DNA of 64,000 bases from Motacilla alba alba (taxonomy: Eukaryota; Chordata; Aves; Passeriformes; Motacillidae): contig NC_052016.1 of assembly GCF_015832195.1 (NCBI RefSeq), forward strand, positions 30,959,129-31,023,128. Reading direction: 5' to 3'. Below the pieces are notes generated by a model, which searched no databases, was not told the origin of the DNA, and was given only the letters and a program-made list of their open reading frames with translations. This document shows positions 55,001-64,000 of this stretch, piece after piece. Made by a program: the position numbers and the translations under genes. The number at the start of each line of letters is the position of its first letter. The first letter of the stretch is position 1.

Positions 55001-58000
55001 AAGACTATGCTTTCAGATCCACAATTTTCTTCATCAGTCTTTAAGTCAGGCTTTTCATCATCCTCCTCTTTATTCTCATTTTGTTCACCTGAAAGAAACA
55101 GGCACTGGCTTGCAAAACTCTCCAGACTCACCAGCTATGCATTAAGCCAATGTGCTGGTGAACACAAGCACAGCAACCCATGAAAGATCATTCTGCTGAT
55201 ATGTTAATCCAGGCATCTTGTGCCTATTGCATTGATCTGATGTGATGTTTTCACGGAAAGGAAAAAGAAAAAAGGGAAAAAGAGAGAGAGAGAGAGAGAT
55301 GACCTAGTTGTAGAACAGGCACAGATGCAGCCCATGTTTTTGGGACTTATCTTCAACATATTTCCTCTCTTTATATGTGTTAGGAACTTAAACAGTGTGG
55401 GTTTACTATTCTACCAGAGATATTCATAAACCAAGCAGAATATGGAAGCACAAATCTGTCATAAAACATCACCATTGTCTGCACTTTTTGCTAATCATGT
55501 CCCACTTGAAATCAAAAGTCAAGTCAGAGAGAGCACAAGTATTTTAGCTCAGTAGGACTGCCTAGCTTTAACAGCTTAAAACTGAGTCACCTGAGATGAA
55601 TGAAATCCTTTTGTAATATGTTTAGTCCTGTGATGATTGCAGATTAGGTTTATGATCTCTCATTAGTCAGTGGACAGATTAGAGCAGAATATCACAAATG
55701 CTACAGACTAATCACTTATCCATAGCTCCCATTGGTACAGCATGGGAAGCACCTATTTAAAGCTGTGCCTCTTCCTCTTACCAATTATCAGTCCTTGGTA
55801 TTGACTTACAGGATGTAAATTGCAGGATCTGTTATCAGACCAACTGCAGTCATGTTAGAAACTGAATGACATCATTGTTATCATTCAAGATGACAGCCAT
55901 AGAACACATTGTCAGTCCATAAACAAATCTGGGTAGGTCTGACCTATGGGTTTTTGAACTGACTGGAGTGTTGTGTGTACTCAGGGCTCCAGCTAGACCG
56001 AGAGACAAGTACTCGACCACATGTCGAAACATGGAAATATGTATAACAAATCCATAAAGCAAAAAGAACAAAATCTCCAACCTGCTTCTCTTCCTACTTC
56101 TTCTTTTTCCACACACTCAACTTTCTTCTTTAAAATATCAGTCAGAACATCAGCGAATTCATTGTTTTCTCCAAGGGATGCTTCGAAGCTGGCATAAAGA
56201 GCTTTCTCACGTTCTTCAAGCATTACAATCTCACACTTTCTATCCTCCATTTGTGCAAGGTAGCTCTTCAATTTTGACTAAACAAACAAAAAACTATTTC
56301 AGTTAAAAGGTACAGCCCATGTGTATGTATATAGGATGCATCTGTGAAGATCTGGAAATGCAGAACTTGTCTTTCTTTCTTGATTAAAGCCATGGTTCAA
56401 TCAAGCATCACCTAGGAATATGTTCTTAAACTGTGTGATTAGTCACTTATGCCATATTATGAAGGATCTATTAAAATACAGATGTTAAGATTATTAAAAA
56501 ATTAAGTATTGGAAGTTAGAAGTGACCATCCTATTAGGCTGATCATCAGGAGTTTCTTGCTTTTCAAAATTTAGCACTAGTCACTGGATTGGTGCTAAAA
56601 CAAAGCCAAGGGATGCCACCATTTACTTTATGGTTTACTTTTGTTTCAAGCCATGCATTAATGGTACTGTTAAATTTAAATTAATGGTACATGTGGTCTA
56701 TTTACACGTATGTCCTCCTGTTTATTGATGAGGGCACAAATTTGCTCTTCAAGAAGGTCCTCATGTATCTCAAGTTTCTTCAGGATAAGCAGCTCTTCAC
56801 AGCATGTGATGCAGCGCAGATCAGCACTTTTCATCTGTACATCCATCTTCAATTTCTTGTGCCGCAGAAGGCGAAGTTCAGCATCAAAGTTGATCACCAG
56901 TGTGTTGATCTGGAGCAAAGGAGCATGAAATCAGGAACAGGAAAAGTATTACCAGTGCAGTTAAACATCCAAAGCTAGAGAAGGGAGCAGAAGGGAAAAA
57001 TTCTCTCTGCCAAATCAACTACTCAGACGTGCTATTTCCTACAGAGTACTGATGCACTTTGAAAGACGAAGTTAATCCCAAATCTTTGTCTTTGTACTCA
57101 GCATGATAGTAAAAGAATCACCAGCATTTCACAGGAATCTTTTGCTGCATCCCCTCCATCCCTGAAGTATTTTACTCTTCAGAGAATGTCTTTGAGTAGT
57201 CTGTAGTTTACATATATATACATACAGTATATGTATCTGGGATATAACAATCCCAGATGCATCAATTAACAACTCTTCTGCCTTGACATACTTCTTTTGA
57301 AATAGCTGCCAGCTCTTCACTTAGACATTTACAGCTAAATAAGTACTAGCAGCTGCTAATATTAACTTACAGGTGTGTGATGTTCACAGCAGAATTTGGG
57401 TATTCCCTCATAACCTTCATACACATAAACACAAGGGTGTCTGTGTTGAGGCAGACCAAAGAATCAACTCGCAGTAGCAGAAATTAGAGGAGAGATGCTA
57501 AGAAATGGAGCAAAAGAGTGAACAGTGGCATAACTCTGCTATACAGCTCTCTTAAACTCTGACTTAGGTACATCCTGAGCTTGAAGCAGTATACTTGTGT
57601 TCAACAGCTTTGAATGTATTTTTTTCCACACTATCGAATTACAGTTTGCTCCACATTCTAGCACTGAGTTCCAAAGCTTAGCTTGTTGTTGGGTAGGAAA
57701 ACTATTTTCATTTGCATGCTTCCAGCTTTCTATGCGACCATTTCATTTGATATCTCTCCTTCTTTTAAGACACGATTCCCACACTTCTTTTCTATGCTAT
57801 TCAGGATTCTATCACATCTCTAAAACCATTTCAGTTGCCTTTTTTGCAGGCCAAAGATGCATTATCCACTTAGATGTACCTTTTAAATAATCTTTTCCAT
57901 GACTAAGCATTTTGGTTACTCTCTTTTGTACCTCTTCTAATCCTACAAAGTAATTTTTGGACCAAAAAGTTGAGACTACAGTTATTGAAGAGCTGAGAAC

Positions 58001-61000
58001 ATGAATCTACTAAGTTGTAGTGATGCTGCTTTTTTAACTCTGTAATTTTTCAAGTTATGTCTAACATTTTACTTGTCTTTATTTTTCCCTTTTTTTGCCA
58101 CTAAGATCACAGCTTCATGGCACAATCAGTAAGAAATCTAAGATATCGTTCATTTGATAACAATCAGAACACAGCTTATAGTTATGGATTTATTCTGATT
58201 TCCACTGTAAATTTGCAACAGTTAGCATTTTCTGGGACTGCAGAAAGGCAAGACTAGCTGCAATCCAGAGACAGAAGGGGTTTTGGTTTCATTTATGAAC
58301 CAGTGGGATTTTTTAATTTGACAAAAGTAACTTTCAATTTCCTACCTTTTTAATCAAGGTCTCCTGCAAGTATAGATTTTTTATCTTCTCCCTCTTTAAA
58401 ATTTCCAGTTCCATTTCTGTTGGCTCTGCTTTCTCCATCTCAAAAGCCTCCTGCTCCTCTATGACCGCAGCTGATGCACCTCCAGCCTGTGTCATGGGGT
58501 CACCCTCTTCCCCTGGAGGAGTTTGAAGAAACACGTGCCTAAATGCGCGAGACGAGGGACACCCTTCCAGTGGCTCCTTGAGCTTTGCCTTCGCCTCCTG
58601 CTCCTCTTTGAACTTTAGGAGGACGTCACTGTTGTACTCAACTATTTTTTCAGGAACCTCATCTGGGTGTAACTGAGGGATCAGGGGAATAGGGAGATGT
58701 TCTGATACATCTAAGTTTGCCTGTATGGATTTGACTTCCTTCACTAAACTCTTGATTTCATCAATAGTAGAAACCTTGAGATCCCTCAAAGACACAATCT
58801 CTTTGTTCATATTCACTTTCGTCTTATGGATCTGCAAAAGAAAAACTATTTTAGTAGGATTCTCCACCACAGGAAGTAGTCTTACCCAACTCAAGAAGGC
58901 TAACATTAGGATAATTAATCATTCTGTGATAAGCGGACACTGTATTAGTTGACTCTTTTTATGTAAAGTAATAATTGAATGTGATCTGTCATTAATATAC
59001 TTGGCAGAAACTTCTCTGATCTTTATAGAAGAAAATAATACACCATCCACCTGAAGCAACTGGAATTCCTCATCTGTATAAACCCAGAATTTATGACAAG
59101 AACTATTCCCTTTGTTTGTTCTAATGAGTTGGGTTAATCACTATCTGGTAGCATCAGCTCTACAGTGAAGTGCTGAAGCCCAAGCATGGGACTAAAATGA
59201 TCCAACAAATCCCCTGAGATTGCAGCATTGCTTCTGTAATGCTTAGGCCTCTCTGTCAAAGTTATCCAGTGTCACTCTTTTGCACTCCAGCCAAATACAA
59301 TGAAAAACCATTCCTATGAGAAGGATAGGGGGAAAAATCACAGGGAAAGCAACTTATTGTGTCTTCAAGGTTGAAAGATGTGTGGTAACTGTAGGAGTCC
59401 TACTATAGCAAGGTGGCTCCAAAAAACCCGGTTTCTCAGGAAGATTCCAATTACAGGAGCAGTGATTGCTGAAGTGCAAATACAGAGAGGCCACACTAGA
59501 ACACTCGTCCTTGCTCACATCCCTGTTTTTGTAAAGGTATTTCATGGCAGAGGTCATTTAGCTCAGTGTTTTTACTAGATTATAAGACTTGTAATTAAAA
59601 AAGACAGATGTTCTTGCTGAAATACTAGTAAAGGTAAATTCTCTTTCTCATTTATAAAGAGTCACCCTGGAATGATTCAGGTTTGGGTTTGCTGAAGCAC
59701 AAGACAGTTCACAAGAGAAGGGCTGATTTGTAACTAAAGCTTACTCAAAACAGCTGTCTGTCCTTGAAGGCCTATTCCCACACTCACTTTCAATTCCTTT
59801 CAAAAAATTTCTTCAGTGATTAATACACTATCCTCACTTCCCCCCCAAAAATGGGGCTATATACAGTTTTACATACCAAGTCTTCCAGGATTGCAAGCTG
59901 CATCATTTTCTTTTCAGTGCTTATACACTCATCTTCAGTGAGTATGTAGTTAGTGGCACTCTTCAGCCTGTAACATCCTATATTCTCCCGTGCTTCTTTG
60001 ATCTCCTCAGCATCTTTAGAATTCTCATGGTTATGTCCAGGTTTGCTCTTGTATCTAGTAGGTACAAAATAAAGCCGAACTTCAAGACAGAAAGCATAAA
60101 ATGAACAAGCAGTCACTTCATATCCTCTTACTTCTGCAGCAAAGTTTGGGAGGTGAAAGAGTGATACATCTCTTTCAGAAAAGAATGGCTACTTTGGAAA
60201 GAATGTCCTTGCACATTTAAATGAAAATCCCCTAAGAACTCTTCAAACAGCTCTGCCATGGGAAAGTCTAAACCTTCACACACAGACTGAGTTCTGGGTT
60301 AAGTGAGCACATGCTGCTATCAGTTTCAGGGAGCCGGACATCAACAATCTACCAGTCTGTAGCACAGAATACTTGATCCTACTCTACATTGTTAAACACT
60401 CAATAACCTTAAAAGCTTTGCATTCTGACTCTACATTGGTCCTATTCCCTGCCATTCATCTCCTAAGGAAGAACTTCTGTACTTCCATGAGCATAGAATT
60501 GTTTGGGTTATAAGGGACCCTAAAGATCATCTCGTTCCAGTGCCCCTGACATGGACAGGGGCACCTTCCACTAGACCAGGTCACCCAAAGCCCCATCTAA
60601 CCCAGCCTTGAAAAAGTGGTCATTCAAAGATATGGCTTATCCCTCCCCAGGTGTGTCAATCACCTCTCCTTTCCCCACCCCTGACCCCTGCTGAGCACTT
60701 CCTGTCAATCCTGGAATTCCAGAAGGGCGTCTAGTGATCGGCAAGTTCAAAAGATGCCTCCTACCCCCTGGGGGGCATTGGACAATCCAGGTGTCCTTTG
60801 TCCTTTGGGACCTCCTCTCCCATACCTGGTTGGTGGGTTTCCTCTCCATCCTCTCCCCCTCTCCCCCAGGTAAAAGGGCAAGCAAACCACGTGGCCGGGA
60901 GTCCTGTTGGAGCTGTTGCTACATTCAGGGGCCATAGGGCCAGAATAAAAACTCTGGATTAAAACCCTCCATCAGAACCGACTCCTTTCCTTCACCATCA

Positions 61001-63780
61001 CCTTAAAGCATCTCCATCACAGGGAACCTGAGGAATGGACCCTCTGTGAGAGGAAAACTCCATCCTGCTGCTACCGGGGCTCTGGCATGCCTGGACTTGT
61101 CCTCACGTGCTCTGCTGCAACATCTACCCAGCCACTAGTGTCTCTGGGGTGAAACACCTCAGTTGCCACTATTTGGTTCAGACGCAGGGTCAGGCAAGCC
61201 AAGGCACGTCCCATCAGCAATACTGGTAATATTCCAATAGCTTAGGTTAGATATTTGGAAAAGGTTCTTCACCCAGAGGGTGGTTGGGCATTGGAACAGG
61301 CTCCCCATGGAAGTGGTCACAGCACCAAGCCTGACAGACTTCAACAAGTGGTTGGACAATGCTCTCAGGCACAGGGTGTGACTCTTGAGGCTACCACATG
61401 CAAGGACAGGAGTTGGACTTTGATGGTCCTTGTGGGTCCCTTCCAACTAAGGATATTCTATGATTCTGTGAAAGATGTCCTGTCCCCCTTTCTTGCTGCT
61501 CAAGATAAAGACCAGAATGGAGCATGACGGCATATCACAAACACTCACATGATGGCTGAGATGCCAAGACTGCTGACCTAACCCAGCTGTTACAGTGCCT
61601 GCTCCATGAAGGGCTGGCAGGATTCACTTTGAGTTGACTGTAATGGCGTAGGTGTCTCTCAGTCATGGTCCATTTAGACACATTTTACTCCCTATCTGAA
61701 AATGCAGCTACTGAGCTGGATTCAAATTTGATAATATTTCACAGGAACCATAGAAACGAAATATATTCTAATGCTCTTTTGAGACTTGGAGATACATGAA
61801 AATTCATCTATTTTAATTGCAACCCTTAGGAATATAAAAACCTAAGCAGGGAGATTATAGTGCCATATGACAGCTAAATGGCATTACTTGACCTCAAACA
61901 AGAAGCAGAACTAAAAGGGAACATGTTGAGTCCAGTTCAAGACTCACAATTCATGCCATTCTGCCCTCCTCTTCATGATCTTGGCTTTCAGTGCATCATA
62001 TTTCTCAACAAGTCTTCTGATTTTCTGACGTCTGCTTTCTATATAACGCGTGGTTGGCTTTCGGACCTCTGGTGTCTTCAGCCTTTCAGCCTCCTTCTCA
62101 AAAGCTACACTTCCTGAAACAAAATATAACCATGTGAAGATGCAATACCATGCAGCACAGTGCAGTCCCAGCTACTGGAAACTCCCTCAGACAACTCCTG
62201 TAGAACTGATGCCAATTAGGATAGTTCCATTGTAGTGGAGGATTTGAAAGTATTCAGGTTCTTCGACTTGACTTTTAGTCACATTCTACCCATGGGGGCT
62301 GACAGACAATTGCTGACATTGATCTAAACGTGGAAAACTATGTATGAGTGTTACTTTGTATGTAGGTACTAAAAAGAACACATTACAGCTATATTTCTTT
62401 ACCTGCACTTACATGTGTATTTTTTTATCTTGGACTCAGGAACACAAACTGAGATGAAAGACAGAAACCATATTACTGAAAGATTTAAATGGTTATCATT
62501 ACCTCTATGCACAGGGATTATCTTTCTGGGGATCTCTTCTGCTTGTTCTGCCTCTTTAAGTGCTGTCCACTTCTCTTTAAGTACTGCCCCCTTGCTGTCC
62601 TCGTGTTTCTTATCTTGGGCATATTTCTCTGACACTGTTAGAAGGCTGTAGGTCGAAATCTGATGATTGCTTTGAATAGCATGAACAATGAGAGTAAATT
62701 CCAGAGAGTCCCGAAACCTGGAATCACAAATTAGACAAAACTGTCTGATGTCAGTGGGCACAACATACTATTTTACCTTGACCAAAAGGGCATGAATAGT
62801 GTAGTTTACTTATTGCACATACAATCCTTACATAGAAATCCATAAGTCAGTAAGTAATTGCTAGGATGATGACAGCTGACACTATCTATTGGCTTTTATG
62901 CAATCTAGGAATGGAGATGATCAAGAATAAACACATGAAGACTTTTCCCAATATTGAAACTTATCCCTGGTTCTTCATGACAGTAAATTTCATCTTCCTT
63001 AAGGACTTATCAAAAACATGCTCATCCTATCTTTTTTCCCAGTCACATACTCTGTGTCCCTAATTTGGGTTTTTAATTATGTATTTATTTTATTAATTAA
63101 TCTTTTGCTCTTACCTAGATCTATCAAAACCAACTCAAAATGCACCTCATGCTTAATCTTGTGCTCTTGAGAAAGTTCGTTGTGTAACTTCAAATTGTAT
63201 AGAGAACATTGTGTTAGCAATGACATTAAAATATCTGACAGACACACAACATGTCTTAAAAACAGGCATTCATTTCCCTGGCTGTTTTTCAACATTTCAG
63301 TAAGAGTTCTTGGTTCTTATTGAACTTACTAGCAAAACACCAGGCAAATAGTCTCAACCAGCTTTCTTCATACAAAAGTGAATCCAAATGAAGTAATTTC
63401 CTTCATTTGACTATCTGCATTTTTACCAGAGAGTAATTACACATAAATATGAACATATAATCTTATGTATGTTCCAAGAATAAATAAGATTCTTAAATAA
63501 GAACAGAATCATAACAGAACAGATGAAGTATTGATTATATGAGAGAGAGAAAAAAAATCACATTCCTTTTTCTTGTGGGAGGTACAGCTTCATAGACAAT
63601 AAGGCCCATGGAAGGTCAGGGAGAGAAGTAGAAGAAAAGTGGTAATTACTGTGTTTGTAGTTTCTGCAGACCAATTAATTGTTTCTCGTGCTCCCAAGCC
63701 AGCTGCTTTTGCACTAACTGCATTCTCCGTAGGGTCTGCCTATCCAGCTCTTCAAAGATCCTGCGGTCCATCTCAAACTC
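48941..63780 (-). CDS. CFAP44: CFAP44 (WDR52), C-terminal part only; 14 exons, 5' part beyond the right edge
   Basis: Fourteen exons on the minus strand join with consistent phases to 2568 nt, or 855 residues plus stop; the human protein is about 1850 residues, so roughly the C-terminal half or slightly less is present. The visible part is almost all charged, helical coiled coil (for example DRRIFEELDRQTLRRMQLVQ, FDAELRLLRHKKLK, RLRHMTREVALLREEI), with an acidic and proline/glycine-containing insert in the 486-nt exon. The N-terminal WD repeats should lie to the right of 64000. In the family, CFAP44 pairs with CFAP43 in the tether/tether-head complex that anchors the inner dynein arm f/I1 head to axonemal microtubules, and loss in mammals causes malformed sperm flagella. 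Identity rests on the coiled-coil matches, exon structure and position tail-to-tail with BOC, as in human. CFAP43 is a related alternative made unlikely by synteny. Confidence 0.9.
49076..49589. other. CFAP44 last intron
   Basis: 514 bp, AT-rich, with no recognised feature. Confidence 0.5.
49590..49724 (-). CDS. CFAP44: CFAP44 exon, coiled coil
   Basis: 135 nt, phase 0 to 0. Reads ERIVVLQHQLMKLTRENTSK and continues as leucine-rich heptads. Acceptor ATCTTTCTAG, donor CAG/GTGAGC. Confidence 0.92.
49725..50499. other. CFAP44 intron
   Basis: 775 bp with no recognised feature. Confidence 0.5.
50500..50660 (-). CDS. CFAP44: CFAP44 exon, coiled coil
   Basis: 161 nt, phase 1 to 0. Contains GLEERCNNLMMEKFGRLVDF and the charged KVRIMEKEYEHFVELKEWE end. 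Acceptor CCCTCTGTTAG, donor GTAAGC. Confidence 0.93.
50661..51359. other. CFAP44 intron
   Basis: 699 bp with no recognised feature. Confidence 0.5.
51360..51561 (-). CDS. CFAP44: CFAP44 exon, coiled coil
   Basis: 202 nt, phase 0 to 1. Contains VQCLVDGEMPHDFSQTLVFT and LQKRIVVLRNEKIMQREIHK. Acceptor GCTGCTTTTGCAG, donor AAG/GTGAGT. Confidence 0.93.
51562..52127. other. CFAP44 intron
   Basis: 566 bp with no recognised feature. Confidence 0.5.
52128..52244 (-). CDS. CFAP44: CFAP44 exon, coiled coil
   Basis: 117 nt, phase 0 to 0. Contains AKEIETSLDTTNRELEAFQW and KLHKLNELDVVVPLRLHQ. Acceptor TTTGTCCTCCTGCAG, donor CAG/GTAATT. Confidence 0.93.
52245..53356. other. CFAP44 intron
   Basis: 1.1 kb, AT-rich, with no recognised feature. 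Confidence 0.5.
53357..53487 (-). CDS. CFAP44: CFAP44 exon, coiled coil
   Basis: 131 nt, phase 1 to 0. Contains CSEDLFLNTIQLRQQRIGIE and KALEEEKKVAADLKKEYNAL. Acceptor CTTTCTATCTCAG, donor AAG/GTATTG. Confidence 0.92.
53488..54977. other. CFAP44 intron
   Basis: 1.5 kb and AT-rich. No exon or recognisable repeat family was found. Confidence 0.5.
54978..55088 (-). CDS. CFAP44: CFAP44 exon, acidic segment
   Basis: 111 nt, phase 1 to 1. Reads GEQNENKEEDDEKPDLKTDE and ends SIVFYDSVCPE, leading into the CSEDLF of the next exon. It is highly acidic and probably disordered except at its end. Acceptor TGTTTCTTTCAG, donor GTACCT. Confidence 0.9.
55089..56081. other. CFAP44 intron with GA microsatellite
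   Basis: A GA repeat occupies 55281-55299. Nothing else is recognised. Confidence 0.6.
56082..56277 (-). CDS. CFAP44: CFAP44 exon, coiled coil
   Basis: 196 nt, phase 0 to 1. Contains SKLKSYLAQMEDRKCEIVML and ADVLTDILKKKVECVEKEEV. The acceptor is TTGTTTGTTTAG and the donor is GTTGGA, a weaker donor than average. Confidence 0.92.
56278..56705. other. CFAP44 intron
   Basis: 428 bp, AT-rich, with no recognised feature. Confidence 0.5.
56706..56909 (-). CDS. CFAP44: CFAP44 exon, coiled coil
   Basis: 204 nt, phase 0 to 0. Contains INTLVINFDAELRLLRHKKL and EELLILKKLEIHEDLLEEQI. The FDAELRLLRHKKLK block is a recognisable family motif. Acceptor CTCCAG, donor CGT/GTAAAT, chosen over the overlapping GTGTAA because it keeps the frame. 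Confidence 0.93.
56910..58345. other. CFAP44 intron
   Basis: 1.4 kb. It contains a probable old CR1 fragment (listed) and a spurious exon-like stretch at 57292-57334 (see rejected items). Confidence 0.5.
57600..58020 (-). mobile_element. Possible ancient, decayed CR1 LINE fragment
   Basis: The stretch around 57870-57990 (CATTTTGGTTACTCTCTTTTGTACCTCTTC and following, in pieces) resembles the antisense 3'-ORF region of old CR1 copies. Decay is heavy and edges are arbitrary. Called from memory of the family only. Confidence 0.3.
58346..58831 (-). CDS. CFAP44: CFAP44 exon, longest (coiled coil plus flexible insert)
   Basis: 486 nt, phase 0 to 0. It starts IHKTKVNMNKEIVSLRDLKV and contains LIPQLHPDEVPEKIVEYNSD, then a proline/glycine/acidic insert (TPPGEEGDPMTQAGGASAAV), and ends MELEILKREKIKNLYLQETL. 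Acceptor CTTTTGCAG, donor AAG/GTAGGA. Confidence 0.95.
58832..59876. other. CFAP44 intron
   Basis: 1.0 kb with no recognised feature. Confidence 0.5.
59877..60054 (-). CDS. CFAP44: CFAP44 exon
   Basis: 178 nt, phase 2 to 0. Contains YKSKPGHNHENSKDAEEIKE and TNYILTEDECISTEKKMMQL. Acceptor TTTGTACCTACTAG, donor TTG/GTATGT. Confidence 0.93.
60492..60616 (-). mobile_element. CR1 LINE 3' fragment, antisense orientation on + strand
   Basis: Reads as the reverse complement of a CR1 3' end: CATAGAATTGTTTGGGTTATAAGGGACC, then CTAAAGATCATCTCGTTCCAG and CACCTTCCACTAGACCAGGT. About 125 bp, 5'-truncated, breaking off at CCAGCCTTGAA. Confidence 0.85.
60652..61168 (+). mobile_element. Solo LTR-like element in a CFAP44 intron
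   Basis: About 500 bp between two CR1 fragments, with a poly(A) signal AATAAA at 60944-60949 followed by an ACTCTGGATTAAAACCCTCC-type R/U5 region. TG...CA ends are plausible at 60652 and 61168, but no matching target-site duplication was found, so both edges are approximate. No retroviral coding sequence adjoins it. Confidence 0.55.
61240..61475 (+). mobile_element. CR1 LINE 3' end, + strand
   Basis: Contains the CR1 3' terminal coding/UTR signature (TTCTTCACCCAGAGGGTGGT, GGAACAGGCTCCCCATGGAA) and ends GGGTCCCTTCCAACTAAGGA then ATTCTATGATTCTGTG. It is a different CR1 subfamily from the copy at 31530-32484 (it has the GACAATGCTCTCAGGCACAG version). Confidence 0.9.
61476..61947. other. Rest of the CFAP44 intron after the mobile-element stack
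   Basis: 472 bp of unique sequence with no recognised feature. Confidence 0.5.
61948..62113 (-). CDS. CFAP44: CFAP44 exon
   Basis: 166 nt, phase 1 to 2. Contains SVAFEKEAERLKTPEVRKPT and YDALKAKIMKRRAEWHEL. The donor is GAATT/GTGAGT, and the split TTA leucine joins the YKSKPG exon. Acceptor TTTTGTTTCAG. Confidence 0.93.
62114..62502. other. CFAP44 intron
   Basis: 389 bp with no recognised feature. Confidence 0.5.
62503..62717 (-). CDS. CFAP44: CFAP44 exon
   Basis: 215 nt, phase 2 to 1. Contains FRDSLEFTLIVHAIQSNHQI and YSLLTVSEKYAQDKKHEDSK. Acceptor TTGTGATTCCAG, donor GTAATG. The phase joins exactly to the 63650-63780 exon (LQKLQTQ then FRDSLEF). Confidence 0.92.
62718..63649. other. CFAP44 intron
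   Basis: 932 bp, AT-rich. A coiled-coil-like open frame at 63115-63187 has splice-like edges but does not fit the phases, so it is treated as intronic. Confidence 0.55.
63650..63780 (-). CDS. CFAP44: CFAP44 exon, first one visible in the window
   Basis: 131 nt, phase 0 to 2. Reads EFEMDRRIFEELDRQTLRRM and then QLAWEHEKQLIGLQKLQT. The acceptor is ATCTTTCTGCAG and the donor is ACA/GTAATT. Upstream exons, including the WD repeats, lie beyond 64000. Confidence 0.92.
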
Positions 63781-64000
63781 CTGCAGAAAGATGGAAACCC
63801 AGCATCACATTATTTTGGTTACTAGGTCTTCATAATAAATGTTTTTACCTAGGCGCCTCAGTTGCATGCACATCGACACTATCCTTATTTCAGAAGCTAC
63901 CTCCATAGAGAACCACATTTTTTTCCTGTGCTTCTTAATTGGAACAAATAATCAGCTGTGATTCAGCAGTGATTCAGAAGTCCAGCAATTTATATATTCT

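Noticed and set aside
57292..57334. 43-nt minus-strand stretch with a GTATGT donor and TTATTTAG acceptor reading EELAAISKE, exon-like within CFAP44
   Set aside because: It would need phase 2 at its start, but the preceding exon ends in phase 0, so including it breaks the frame. Direct joining of the flanking exons is in frame and matches the family. It could at most be a frame-breaking alternative exon.
60637..60937. Overlapping open frames on both strands between CR1 fragments
   Set aside because: They lie in the LTR-like non-coding element and have no retroviral or cellular protein resemblance.
63115..63187. Minus-strand frame LHNELSQEHKIKHEVHFELV with a good GTAAGA donor
   Set aside because: Its phases (0 to 1) cannot join the neighbours, which require 2 to 2. 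The exons at 63650-63780 and 62503-62717 splice together perfectly without it.

Overview
This window is vertebrate nuclear DNA, most likely from a songbird (order Passeriformes). Three things point there. CR1-type LINE 3' ends carry the avian ATTCTRTG tail. Several solo LTR-like elements resemble endogenous retrovirus families abundant in passerine genomes (recognised from memory, not searched). The gene order BOC then CFAP44, tail to tail, matches the arrangement on human chromosome 3q13.2. The window holds no bacterial-type genes, operons, CRISPR arrays or tRNA/rRNA genes.

Layout. Positions 1-22.7 kb contain no protein-coding exon that I can support. This is the 5' flank and/or 5' intron of BOC, with two CpG-richer promoter-like stretches (about 10.69-11.20 kb and 15.33-15.60 kb), a long purine tract, a local 62-bp duplication, perfect inverted repeats, and several stretches that look like conserved non-coding DNA. 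Positions 22.8-47.6 kb (+ strand) carry the complete coding part of BOC in 18 coding exons. All reading phases join, giving a predicted protein of 1105 residues: signal peptide, four Ig domains, three fibronectin III domains, one transmembrane helix and a cytoplasmic tail. Its large Ig1-Ig2 intron holds an LTR, a G-rich tract and a 5'-truncated CR1 that ends 44 bp before the next exon. Another LTR lies antisense between the Ig3 and Ig4 exons.

Positions 47.6-48.7 kb are a short intergenic gap between two converging 3' ends. Positions 48.7-63.8 kb (- strand) hold the last 14 coding exons of CFAP44, giving 855 residues of its C-terminal coiled-coil half. The WD-repeat half lies beyond the right edge. 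One CFAP44 intron (60.1-61.9 kb) contains a stack of antisense CR1, an LTR and sense CR1.

The two genes are not known to act in one pathway. BOC is a plasma-membrane Hedgehog co-receptor and promyogenic/axon-guidance receptor. CFAP44 is an axonemal protein of motile cilia and flagella that tethers inner dynein arms. I found no new enzyme or defence system. The most interesting items are small: mobile-element material next to splice signals, a NAGNAG acceptor, an upstream ORF overlapping the BOC start, perfect hairpins, and candidate enhancers.
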